A DNA stretch of 64,000 nt from Rhodosporidiobolus odoratus (taxonomy: Eukaryota; Basidiomycota; Microbotryomycetes; Sporidiobolales; Sporidiobolaceae). The notes under the pieces were generated by a model. The model was given only the letters and a program-made list of their open reading frames with translations, was not told where the DNA came from and did not search any database. Position 1 is the stretch's first letter. The number at the start of each line of letters is the position of its first letter. The translations under genes were made by a program, and so were the position numbers. Where the stretch lies: assembly GCA_034387635.1 (NCBI GenBank), contig JAOANU010000002.1, positions 1,736,001-1,800,000 of the forward strand, read 5' to 3'. Shown here piece by piece: positions 47,071-57,219 of this stretch.

Positions 47071-47795
47071 AACTCTTTCTCCCTCCAGCACTCCCGCTCA
47101 GCTAGACTGCCACCACTCCCAGTACCCTCTGGTGCTTCTCAAATGTCTCCCTCGGTACCACCTTTGTCAAGATGTCGGCCGTATTTGCGCTACTCGGAAC
47201 GTACTCGAGGAGGCAGGCGTCGGAGAGGACTTGTTCTCAAGCGTAAAGGTGAGCGACTGCTATGTGTTTGGTTGCCTCGGTCCTGGCGCCGTGGAGAATG
47301 GTGGAGATGGTGCCCTGGTTGTCAGAGTGAACCACAGCTGTGGGGATGATATAGCCCAGCGCCTGAAGGAAGGTGGTCGTGAGTTCAGATAGTGGCACGA
47401 GCGGTGGACAATAGGGTGACGTTTTTGGCGTGTAGAGTAGATGTACTGCCAGTCTTCTGCTTCTTGCTAGCGCAGATCACTGTCGAGCCAAAGACCTTCA
47501 CCAAGAATCCCTCGTCGATCTTCTGTCCAAGCGGTCTCCTGCAAAGTCAGGGCCGGTCCACGCCTCGACAATGGTTGGGTGGTCAGAGGCGGAGCAACCA
47601 ATGACGATCCGTACGTTTTTGTCCCTTGAGATAACGTAGGACGTGGTTTGCGACGGTGAAGTGCTCATTGGAAGGGTTGGCAGAAGATTGACCGAGTAGA
47701 GGGTAGAGAGTAGAGAAACTCTGCGCTAGGTTTGTTGTTGTGTTGTCCATATCTGAGGTGGCCCTAGATTGTGCAACCAATCCAGTCTCCATATG
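47071..47795 (-). pseudogene. Degenerate Ty1/copia RNase H fragment
   Basis: On the minus strand one can read NLAQSFSTLYPLLGQSSANP, HVLRYLKGQKRT, then DFAGDRLDRRSTRD, LGYIIPTAVVHSDNQGTIST, ARTEATKHIAVAHL and LLEYVPSSANTADILTKVVP. These are the RNase H and C-terminal segments of copia polyproteins in correct order, but with in-frame stops and frame shifts. The reverse transcriptase, integrase and protease upstream were not found; the fragment runs into repeat copy C. It cannot encode a working enzyme. Confidence 0.8.
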
Positions 47796-48398
47796 GGCAC
47801 TGAGTTTTACCTTACTCAGACAGCTCTGAAACAGGATGAATGGCTACCATGCCCGATCGCATAGTTGCACAGCCACTGGGTTCCTTGTGCCCATCTGCAT
47901 TGCCCCTGTCCATTACCCCGGGTTTCTGACTGCATGAGATTGCTCCCTTACGTTTCTCTGGTGACAAAGTTGTGCTACACTTCCGTATTAGGGCATGGGG
48001 GTGTCATTGGAGTTCTACAGGGGGGGTGGTTGTGCAGAGGCAAGGACTTCAGATGTTGACTGATGTGAGTATGGGACCTGAGTGCAACCCTAGCTCAGCT
48101 TTATCCCCTATGCTCTTGCTGAATGAGAATGCCTGCCAGGTAAGTAGCCACCCTGGTTCAGTCCTGTACACACTCTTGTTAAGCTGAATTGTCTGCCTGA
48201 CACACTATTGGCCATGCAACCCCCCTGCCAACTATCTTTGAGGCTTTCTTGTTTAGTGTGTGAAAGACCATGAGAAGAGAACACTGCAGTTGCACACTGT
48301 GGGTATGCCTCACAGCTGCAAAGGATATAACACAAGTGACTGGGAAAGAAGAGACAGGCACGTCAGCATCTTCCTCATATAAAATCCTGGGTGTGATG
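47700..48398 (+). repeat. Repeat copy C, left part, interrupted by the mariner-like element
   Basis: Inverted match to 39,710-40,419 of copy A. It stops exactly at the left end of the mariner-like transposon, and the remainder resumes at 53392. Undisturbed copies read GTGTGATATAAGGC at this point; here GTGTGA is followed by TG (a mutated TA) and the transposon. Confidence 0.88.
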
Positions 48399-48632
48399 CA
48401 GTGCTTTTCAGAAAGCTGGGCCGCGCCAGCTCGACCACTTTCTCAAAATCGGACATCGGGTCGCTCAATTCTCCTTTGTAGTGATCCGGACCGCTTGCAA
48501 TGAGTTCCTAGTATATACTTGCGCGGGTCTAGTCACAACATACGCTTGAAAGAAGCCGAGGACGAGGAGATGTCGTCGACTACCTCCTCCCGCCTCTCTC
48601 GCTTCTCCCGCTCATTCCTCATGCCTACTGCC
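48399..48632 (+). repeat. Left terminal inverted repeat, contains promoter and transposase start
   Basis: About 234 bp matching the inverse complement of 53157-53389. It includes a TATA-like GTATATACTT at 48511-48520, about 50 bases before the transposase ATG at 48570. The first 21 transposase codons lie inside the repeat. Confidence 0.9.
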
Positions 48633-49776
48633 TACCACATACACAAGCGTCAAGACTGCATTCGCCTGCTAGAACAACTAGGCGACACCAACACCGTTGC
48701 ACAGCTTCTCGACATCCACCCCAGAACCGCTCGGAAATGGCGAGCCCCACTGGAGTCTACCGGCAGCCTCGACAACCGTTACTACCGGTGTGGCCGCACG
48801 CGCAGCCTGTCAGCACTCGAACATGCCCGTATCATCGAGCTGGTAGAGGAAAGGCGGGACGTGTACCTCTTTGAACTCGTCGAGAAGCTCCTCGAGGAGA
48901 ACATCAACACCAGCATCTCCACCGCCTGGCGGGAGCTTGATCGGGCCGAGTATACTCGCAAGCTGCTGCACAAGCTCGCTGCAGAGCGCAACAAGGAGGA
49001 TAGGGAGGATTTCGTGGAAACAGTCCGGCGCTATGTGGATCCTGCCAAAGTCTTCTACATCGACGAGATGGGTAAGGAAGACGACAATCTGTATCGGAGG
49101 TGGGGATGGGGACCAAGGGGCGAGCCAGCCGTTTTGACCGAGTCCTGGGCTCGCTCTGCCAAGTCCACCCTCGTCGGCGCCCTCGGCCTTGACGGAATGA
49201 AAGCTGTCAAGGTCGTTCCGGGTGCTTTGAACTCGTCTTCTTTCTATGATTTCCTGATGGAAGACCTAGTGAGCCAGCCCTGCCATTGCTTTCCTGCCTA
49301 GCTACTGATACGGCTTACCTTTGTCCCCTTCTCCCATTTCCTCGATCCCTTGTGTGATTCCGCAGCTACCCTTCATCCCCTCCGACTCGGTTCTCATCGC
49401 GGATAATTGTCGGATCCATCACCACACCATGATTCGCCCAGCTGTCGAGAGTTTTGGTTAGTCTCCCGTCCCTTCCATCTTCCCTCTCCCTGTTCACATT
49501 TCTTTCCCCTAGGTTGCGCTCTGTTATTCCTGCCTCCGTACTCTCCTGACATGAACGCCATCGAGGGGGCTTTTGCCCTCAGTTCGCTCCTCTCTGTCTT
49601 CCTGCCGCCTTACACTGAATTGACCTTTTCTCCTTTACACAGTGCGGAAGTACATGAAGAAACACCACAACACATACACCGGCATGGCCGGCGCTGAAAT
49701 TTTCCTCGACGTGGGGATGTGGGTTGGTCAGCGAGCTGCTCGTGGTCTCGTTCGGTACTGCGGGTGGAACTTGTAA
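48570..49776 (+). CDS. DDE transposase of Tc1/mariner (IS630) type, four exons
   Basis: Cuts and pastes the element. Exons 48570-49268, 49366-49456, 49513-49581 and 49643-49776 join in frame to 330 residues. The N-terminal region has a helix-turn-helix (DCIRLLEQLGDTNTVAQLLD followed by RTARKW) and a second helical DNA-binding part with SALEHARIIELVEERRDVYL. The catalytic core has FYIDEMGKEDDNLYRRWGWG (first Asp), VLIADNCRIHHH (second Asp) and LFLPPYSPDMNAIEGAF (Glu). The sequence then continues across an intron into MRKYMKKHHNTYTG and ends YCGWNL. All three catalytic residues and all splice sites look intact, so the enzyme may be active. The TA target and DDE spacing support the Tc1/mariner assignment. 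Confidence 0.9.
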
Positions 49777-49888
49777 GGTCAGGTTTTCTTCTAGCTTAAT
49801 CGCTGAGGCTGTTGTATGACACTATATCTGTGTTGCAAGGATGTGGGGGAAGGGAACAAAAGCGAGTTGGAGAAGAAACAGGCACAAG

Positions 49889-52800
49889 TCATACACTGTC
49901 CGGCTCAAGCGATCCGTCCTTGACCTTCTGCACGTGTGCTTTGAGTGCACGCCCGAGCGGCTTCCACTGCCCGCTCTGCCCATCTGTCAATGCCAAAAAC
50001 TGCGCTTTCCCCTCGTCATCGAAATTGTCCTCTTCGGCATACTCAGTCCCCAACTGCATCCCCATCTTCCACATCGTGAACGCCGTCGACTCGTTGAGAA
50101 GGTAGGCCTGGGCAAAGCGGCGAAAGCGCGGGGGGACTTGAGAGGCGGCGGTAGAAGTGGTGGCGGTAGAAGAAGAGGGACCGGTGGCGGAAGCAGAACG
50201 ACGGCGGCGAGACGTGGCGCGGGCGGGCGAGTCACGGTCACTTAGCGAAAGCTCGATCTCGTCGTCCTCCTCGTCATCCGCATCCGTGTCGACCTTGCGA
50301 CGCTTCACACCGTGGTCCTTCCCTTTGCCCTTCTCCTTCTTCCCCTTACCCTTGGCCTTTTTTTTAGCGGGTTGTGTCGGCTTCAAAAGCGGCGGACCCC
50401 CTTACCCTCGTCCTCGTTCTCGTCCGAATCCTCCTTCGTGCTGCTCGAGCTGAGGTCCGCCCTTAGGGCACGGGGCGCCTTCTTGATCTCCTTTGCCCTT
50501 TTTGCACCGACGGCGGTGGCGGGGGAGAACAGGTGATGGTTGGGAGGAGTCGTATTGTTCGGAGTTGGGGACTTCTTCTCGACGGCGTCCACCTGTGGTG
50601 AACGTGTGGTCAGCGTGAGGGCAAGGGGGAAAAAAGGATGAAGCGCACAATCTTCTTTGCCAAGAACCTCGCACGATCATGCTCGAGCAGGTTGTAACAC
50701 CTACCTTCCCAAGGGAAGCAAGCACTTTCTTCGTGACCCTCCTCCACGCAGGTGTCGACAGAGTAGAGATCCAGGAGTTGTTCAACTTTCGACGCGACCT
50801 GATTTTGACAGTCTTGTCAATTGGCAAGACAGACAGCGAGTGCAGTAAGCGAGGCGTACCGCATCATTGTCGATAGATCCATTGCCTTTTGTTGCCGAGA
50901 GGTTTTGCTTTCCGGTCGCAGAAGCTTTGGACGAGACGGAAGCGGGCTGTAGAAGGAGAGCAAAGCCGAAATAGTCAGTCATTGAATCCAGCTAGTTATA
51001 TAATCCTGTCGCGACGAGGAAAGGTAAGAGACTAGCCTGGGCGAGCATTGCAGGTCGCTGGATCTGGAAAACAAAGTTGCGAGGGTTCGGTCTCTTAGAC
51101 TCTTTGAGGAGGTCGGACTCGAAACCAGCAAAGTCGTGCTCGTCGACAAGAGTGGTGAACGTCTTGCCCGTGGTGTTTGAGCTTGCAGATGCGACCGCGA
51201 GATAGGTGAGGGTGCCGAAGTCAAGGCGATCTTGCTGAAGTCCGGCGAATTCCGCGAGGAGGGTCTTGAGCGAGTCGAGCGAGCAATTGCGACGGAACGC
51301 ACAGGTGCCCTTGGCGCGTTTGGGCTTGGAGTTTGGGTGTGTGTACTCGACGTAAAGGAAGAATTTATGGGATGCCGCCTTAGCCTCCGAGGCGTCGATG
51401 CTGGCGGCTTTTTCGACCTGCTTCTGCCTCGCTTTGGCCCGAGCTTTGCCCTTCACCGTCGTAGTGGAGTCTTCGCTTGGGTCGCTGCCGAGAAGGTTGT
51501 AGCCATCGTTTGAGGTCGGGTCAAAAGTGTCTGCGGACTGGAGTCAATCAACGCGGAACAGAGGTAGTGAGGCAGAGATGGCCCACCCTTAGCCTGTGAG
51601 CTGCTGCACTTCCTCTTGGGTTTCACAACCGGGTTCTCCTTAAGCTCGTTGACCCTTTCCGGGCTCGAAGGAGCGGGCATGGTTACAACGTCGTCATTGT
51701 CGGCGTGAATCTCGATCGGCATGTTGCCCGAGGTTGACGGGGCAGCTGGCGCACAGGGGACCCTCCCCTTGGGCCTGGCTGGCGTAGTGACCGAGCGACG
51801 GCGAGGAGGGGCGGGTTTGGGAGGAGGGGCAGCGGCAGAGGCGGACTTCGAGGAAGATTGGGTGCGGGAGTCGGTATAGTCGCAATCGGTGCTGAGGTGG
51901 GTTGACTTGCGGCTACGGCGTGGAGCAAGTGGAGCGAGTTCTTTTACCTCGTTGGTGGCAGGGTGCTCGCTGTCGGAGGGGAACAGATTGACCGCCTTTC
52001 CGCCGGACTGCCTCCCGCCGCTCTTCTTCCTCGACGCGGATCCGCCACGCTCCTTCTCCTTATCCAACTCATTCTCCTTGTTCCAGCTAAGGCGGCTCAC
52101 AGTCAAGCCGAAGGCGACACTCTTGCGGCGGACTTGCTCGGCCTGGTCGAGCAATATCCTCCGGTCTTGAGCTATACAGAGGCGAGACAAGCGGGGAACG
52201 AGAACCTCGAGGAAGAAGCTGGCGCGGGTGCGGCCAGAAACAATGCTGCTGACGCAGGTCTTGTTGTGTTCCGGATTAATCGAGTAAAATTCTTGGAGGA
52301 CGTCCATGAACACGCGACCGCCGACGTCGCCGTGACTGCAGAACAGACAAATGTGACCGATGTCATCAGAGCCTGTTGCAGAGCATAATGGAAAGCAAAG
52401 AGAGTACTTACTAGCCAGGAAAGATGGAGTCGGTGTACCCGAGAAAAGCGTTGGCCTTGTCCTTGGCCGACTTCGACTTGCCTTCCTCGTGATGGGTCTT
52501 GAGGTCGATATACTTCTCGTCCTGAGAAGGGTCCTCGACGAGCGGCTTGAGCTGCAGGGCGAGTTTGCGGGCTTGTCTGAGCACAGGCAAGGTAGAGATG
52601 TCAGCAACAGAAGAGAATGGCCGGGGAAGGGATAGGAGGACGAACTCTTCGAGCTCGTCTGGCACAATCTCACGAGGATAGCCTGCCTTCAAACCTTTTG
52701 GGATGTGCTTGAAGAACCCCTTGTGAGTGGCGCAAAAGGCGGCAGTCTTTGAGATGGGGAGGTGCAAGTGGAGCTTGTTGCGAATGTGGGGTTGGGGTAT

Positions 52801-53138
52801 GGCCTCCGGGTCATCACAGATGTCCTTGTAGGTCTGTTGCAGGTCGGGAGGGAGGGCGGCCAGGTTGAGGCGGTCGTCGCATAGCGCACAACAAGACCCG
52901 ACCTCGCCTAGGCACAAAAGTCAGCGAGCGCGTAGCAGACGAATGGGAGGAGCGTACCACGCCAGATAGAGGGCTTGAGAAGAGGATCTTCCGCGTCAGA
53001 ACGCGCCCTAGCTTCCGCTGCGGCCGCCGCTTCCGCCTCTTCATCCGCCTGATCCCTCGCTGCCTGTTTAGTCGCCCAGCGGTCGAAAAGGCTGACGTAA
53101 GTGGCTCCAGCGGTTGATGCAGTGGACTCGACTTCCAT
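49889..53138 (-). CDS. Transposon-borne protein with RTC4-like domain, multi-exon
   Basis: Companion gene of the transposon. ATG at 53136-53138 opens MEVESTASTAGATYVSLF. After an intron comes an RTC4-like domain: Cys-rich GSCCALCDDRLNLAALPPDL, HLPISKTAAFCATHKGFFKH, GYPREIVPDELEE, KLALQLKPLVEDP, DSIFPGY and then HGDVGGRVFMDVL, and ASFFLEVLVPRLSRLCIAQD. Long charged low-complexity stretches with NLS-like runs follow, then a second ordered region (HKFFLYVEYTHPNSKPKRAK, SLKTLLAEFAGLQQ), another helical part (VKIRSRRKLNNSWISTLST) and a final exon (RFRRFAQAYLLNESTAFTMW) ending EPDSV. RTC4 in yeast is a nuclear protein of unclear biochemistry; DNA or chromatin binding here is inference. Between exons near 50383-50410 the frame shifts by one base at a G run, so the last part may be lost or mis-sequenced. 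One gene is assumed; two adjacent genes are possible. Confidence 0.75.
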
Positions 53139-53147
53139 AGCGAGCAA

Positions 53148-53219
53148 TCAACTGGGGGCAGTAGGCATGAGGGATGAGCGGGAGAAGCGAGAGAGGCGGG
53201 AGGAGGTAGTCGACGACAT
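53148..53219 (-). other. Upstream ORF in the right inverted repeat
   Basis: The right terminal repeat mirrors the transposase start, giving an ATG at 53217-53219 that opens MSSTTSSRLSRFSRSSLMP and ends at a TGA (53148-53150), nine bases before the ATG of the RTC4-like gene. If transcription starts near the TATA-like site at 53271-53280, this is a 23-codon upstream ORF in that gene's leader. Confidence 0.7.
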
Positions 53220-53389
53220 CTCCTCGTCCTCGGCTTCTTTCAAGCGTGTGTTGTGACGAGACCCGCGCAAGTATATACTAGGAATTCATTGCAAGCGGTC
53301 CGGATCACTACAAAGGAGAATTGAGTCACCCGATGTCTGATTTGAGAAAGTGGTCGAGCCGGCGCGGCCCAGCTTTCTGAAAAGCACTG
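53157..53389 (-). repeat. Right terminal inverted repeat
   Basis: About 233 bp, the inverse complement of 48399-48632 with roughly nine differences. Contains the mirrored TATA-like AAGTATATAC site (53269-53280) and serves as promoter/leader of the RTC4-like gene. Confidence 0.9.
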
Positions 53390-53391
53390 TA

Positions 53392-54171
53392 TAAGGCTTA
53401 ATACAGGCTGTGAATCCTTGACATCTCCACAAGTACATTGGTAGCATGTTACGTTACCCGAAAGCGTTAAGTTGCCTGTCCTGTGACAGAAGCAGAGTGA
53501 GGTATAGCTGTGCTTGACATCCACCAAGATGGACTTGGCAGCCTGTCTGACTCTGGGCCTCCGTTTGTAGGTTTAGGATTATGTACGTTATTGTTTGGGC
53601 GGCCATCATCGGAGGCTGCGTGGCCCAATGGCAAGGCGTCTGACTACGAAGTGCAGTTGTGCATTAAGTAAAAATCAGGAGATTCTGGGTTCGAGCCCCA
53701 GCGTGGTCATCAACTTTTGCTGGCGACACCTGCACCCCGGAATGTACGCTTCCCACACTGGCTCATGCCTGTTTCCCTGCTGGCCATATCAACCTGTACC
53801 TGACAGCCTCACTGCAGAGATGCTGGGCTGTCTTGAAAGGTATTGAGACATGGCTTCTTGAAGGAACATCAAGGAGTCAAGCAGGGGTCCTGCCTGCCCC
53901 TTGCACTTGCCAGTCACGTATTTTCATGGAGAATGTCACCTCAATGAACCACATGCTGCAATGTGCTACCTGACTGCCGACCCAGCAAACACATGCTGTC
54001 CAGGTGTTTCAACCATGGAACCTTGACTCGATCTATCAGCCAGTTCGAGAAGGTCAGCCAACTTCACTAAATCTTTGCCTACCTACCTACAGCAATTGCA
54101 GCATGCCCTGCCAGACACTTGTACAGCGACAAAGTGCATGTGTCAGGCTGAGCCCGTGCACATCAGGCAGT
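53392..54171 (+). repeat. Repeat copy C, right part
   Basis: Continues copy C directly after the mariner-like element, matching the inverse of about 38,920-39,710. Similarity stops at 54171 (GCACATCAGGCAG), where pogo-like sequence begins. Includes the tRNA at 53614-53709. Confidence 0.88.
53614..53709 (+). tRNA. tRNA-Arg(ACG) with intron, inside repeat copy C
   Basis: Same sequence as the minus-strand tRNA at 39391-39486: 96 bases including a 24-base intron after the ACG anticodon, intact A and B boxes, D-loop GG present, and a TTTT run shortly after the 3' end. The acceptor stem contains three wobble pairs, so transcription may occur while aminoacylation is uncertain. Confidence 0.75.
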
Positions 54172-54722
54172 CAAAACCCTTCGCGCTGCCTGCCGCTTGC
54201 TTGAGATGAGGAGGACGGACTTTGAGGAGATATTCATTGACCTTGCTGGAGCTGTGTGCCAGCATCCGGAGCTGGACCAGGAGGAGAGGGACAAAGATGT
54301 CCTCAACAAGATGGAGGAGTGGATGGATGCTTAGACAAATCCTTTCCCCTTTTTTGACCTAGATTCTGCTCTTTGTACACATGCTTCATGCTTGAAGGCT
54401 TGCAAGCACTGTACCTCATCTTGCCTGTCTATTGAGGAAGAGAGTAGCCCGATGAAAAAAGTCGAGCACTAACCCTCTACCTTGAGTTTCCGACCTTCTC
54501 ACCTTTGCACCTTGACTGGCTGGACTCAGAGTAATTTGGCCTTCTCAACTTCAATCTCACTTTGCTCGCTTCACAGAGTAGCTATGGTCAAGGTGAAAGG
54601 ACTTCTCAAGGAATCAGAACAGTGGCTACAATATGCTATAGGTCAACCTCTGTAAGAAATGATTCTCTATAAGAAGCAAGAACCCCATCTCCCAATGTGT
54701 TTCTTATAGAGGGAATCTACTG
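54172..54722 (+). mobile_element. 3' fragment of a pogo-like DNA element
   Basis: Colinear with 38,300-38,854: the acidic tail RRTDFEEIFIDLAGAV and DVLNKMEEWMDA, then the same non-coding stretch, ending in the inverse complement of CAGTAGATTCCCTCTATAAG followed by TA (54723-54724). The 5' part is replaced by repeat copy C. A still weaker relic of the same non-coding stretch lies at about 55600-55740. Confidence 0.65.
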
Positions 54723-54724
54723 TA

Positions 54725-56700
54725 TGTATTTCCATCCCAGCACTGCCGTGCTTGTGATGTAGTTCATGAGACATGGCTGTGACGGAGTAGATAGACTGTA
54801 GTCTTGTGAAGAATGCAACCCGGCAACAAAGAGACTTGAAGCAAGAAGAGGTGAAAAAAGGAGATTGAATGTAAGGAAAGGAGCTCAACTTACCGGGTGT
54901 ATAGATAGGAATGTATTCCTACAACAAGGCTCAAAGTTAGACATGGGCTGCACACCAACAACTAGGAGCTTGTAGCCTGGTCTAGGAATGGGTACGGGTA
55001 CCTGTGAGGACATGTGGGGCTGTTCAACTCACGACACCAGCAGGTCCTATGCACATGGGTTGCCCCAAATGGACATCAACAGTGCATGAAGGATGCTCTG
55101 AGCGCGTTTGCAACATGTAACTTGCAAGTAACTTAACCTGCTGCATTAGCACATTGAGCGCAGGCATTACAGTACATACCCTGTATAAGAAGGCTCAAGA
55201 TGCAAAGGTTGGCCTACAAGAAGCAGCATCGGGGCCTCCCACCCACATCTTATGCTGTGAGGCACAAAGCACCACTATAATCAAAAAGTAGCTGATTCAG
55301 GCCAAAGTTAGTCATAACAGCATGGCATGCCAGCCCTTGAACGGGGCAACTTGATAGGCCAGAGCACCAGGGCAGCGTGAGATGTGTATGAGCAGCTCAG
55401 GGGTCGCATCTTGAGGCATTGCCAATATCACTGCTGTTTGTAGCTGTTTGTGCAAAGGCACAGCTGATTGATCTGAGGACATCTGAGTCCACTGCATGGT
55501 CTGGGAATACACCAGAGCAGACTTGTGCAACACAGAGAATGCTGTAGATTGCTCGCACACTACACATTGAGATCTGTGAGTATTGGGAAAGAGTTTTGCA
55601 GCCAACACCGGAGTTGGCCTTCTCAACTTGAACTTCCTTATGCTGGCTCCGCGGAGTAGCTACAATACAGGCAAACAAATTTCTCAAGGAATCCAAACAG
55701 TGGCTACAGGATGGTATACATCGACCCGCTGCACACACCTCGTTGTTGGTCACACCATGCGGACTTGACAGCTTCAGCGCTCTCCACCAAAGATTCAGCA
55801 ACTCACACACTACTAGCAATCACTTACGGATTGGTAGCCTGAAGAACCCAGATCAAGATGAGGCTGAACCCTGCGGGAAATGACCTTCCCAAACCTGCAA
55901 GCTGACCTTATGTGGGAGAGCTGCCAAGTACCGCTTGCCTCAGTAGACTGGTAGGAGTCTAGAGGGAAGGGTGAGCCTGAGGCGAGGTTTTACTGTAGTC
56001 TAGCAACACAAGGGAAGGTGGGAGATAGGAGCAGTTTGAGGGCAAAACCAGGTGAGTTTGTGCTGTGCTGTCTGCGCTCTCTGTAGAGATTCTTTGCTGC
56101 CGAACAACCAACAATCCTCGATAGTACATCGGTCAGTATATGACGCTTTCATCACTCTCTATTCAAGAGTGTGAAGCACCGTTAAGAGCCGGGTTCGATT
56201 CCCGGTCGGGGAAGGCCTTTTTGCCCCGCTGAAGCGCTTGTCTTGCAGCTGGCCCACCCACTGCTGGCATTTTGTGTTTTTGGCTCACACAGCACTCAAA
56301 CCCAGGTGAAATACGGTTGCTGCACTGCAAGCAGATAGCCCAATAAGTCAGGTTAATGCGGGCAGCCGAGACAATTGTGGCTGCACTTATAGTACAAGGA
56401 AGGGGAGCCACACCCTCCCACGACAAGAAGCAGTTTTATAACAGCCAAGTCAGATTTTCTGCGGTGTGGATTCTAAGGCAAGAGGTGACCTTCTCAGGTC
56501 GAAGAAGGTATGATATGACTCCTTGAAGCTGCACTTGACCATTCACGAACCAGCCACACCATACATAGTCGTACCAGGCCACCTACAGAACCGCAAGGAA
56601 AAGATAGCGATTAGTGTTAATACAGGGCTAATCCTCGTACTTGGACCTTAGTCGGAACAACATTGCCCTTCTCAGGTCCTCTCTGCCTGCTTCTTTGCGC
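54725..56700. other. Transposon-island DNA, no intact gene
   Basis: About 2 kb. It contains a pogo-like end similar to that at 37862 (ACCCTGTATAAGAAGGCTC near 55168), a weak pogo relic at 55600-55740, and a sequence at about 56188-56212 that resembles only the T arm and 3' acceptor half of a tRNA (GGGTTCGATTCCCGG). No complete gene is visible. Confidence 0.4.
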
Positions 56701-57078
56701 CTTAAGCGACAGTGTTGTTGATGTTACCCACCGCCGTCTCTCCATCCTCCGCTCGTGGACCCAATGAAGTGGAATCGAAGTTCCGCAACGACACCTTCGG
56801 AGACTTGCTGGGGTTCACGGCTCCCGCCAGCGAATTGGCGGCCGTTGCTAGGCCAACGCGCTTGCTTGAGTATCTCTACTGGCAGGCGGCACAGCGGCGT
56901 AGGTGGAGACGATCGTAGCTTGCAGCGGCGATGATGTAGAGCAGTCACTGTTCCGTACCCACCCAGCCTCGTTACATGGCCTGGTTGCCACAAAGCAGTG
57001 CGGGGAGAGAAGCGGTCATCTTGCAATTGCACACGAAAGAGAGGCAACAACAGGCACAAGTGAGAAGATAACGAACTG

Positions 57079-57114
57079 AGTAGGAACAAAGAACAGAGTA
57101 GGAACAAAGAACAA
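57079..57114. repeat. 18-bp direct repeat, two units
   Basis: AGTAGGAACAAAGAACAG at 57079-57096 is followed at once by AGTAGGAACAAAGAACAA at 57097-57114, downstream of the SANT/Myb gene stop. Confidence 0.8.
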
Positions 57115-57219
57115 ACACCAAGTACCGAAAGACGAGGCCGGACCGAGACAAGCAGTCTGCCCTCTGCGCATTTCCGCCCTGCATGACGCGCGACATGTCG
57201 CCCAGCAACGGCTTCCTGT

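Larger units (their letters stand above)
48399..53389. mobile_element. Complete Tc1/mariner-type transposon, 4,991 bp, with two convergent genes
   Basis: Both ends start CAGTGCTTTTCAGAAAGCTG on the inward-reading strand. Terminal inverted repeats of about 233 bp differ at roughly nine positions. The target site was TA, present as TG on the left (48397-48398) and TA on the right (53390-53391); the uninterrupted repeat copies show a single TATA context there. Inside are a spliced DDE transposase (48570-49776, plus) and a multi-exon gene with an RTC4-like domain (49889-53138, minus), whose stops are 112 bp apart. Each gene is driven from one inverted repeat. The element is two to four times larger than typical Tc1/mariner elements because of the second gene. 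Confidence 0.93.

Noticed and set aside
56160..56230. Possible tRNA gene (GGGTTCGATTCCCGG)
   Set aside because: Only a T arm and 3' acceptor strand are present; no matching 5' acceptor, D arm or anticodon arm within 70 bases upstream.
35800..56700. Transposon island as a possible centromere
   Set aside because: Copia relics and repeats are suggestive, but the island is only about 21 kb, mixed in type, and nothing in the sequence marks kinetochore assembly; chromatin data would be needed.
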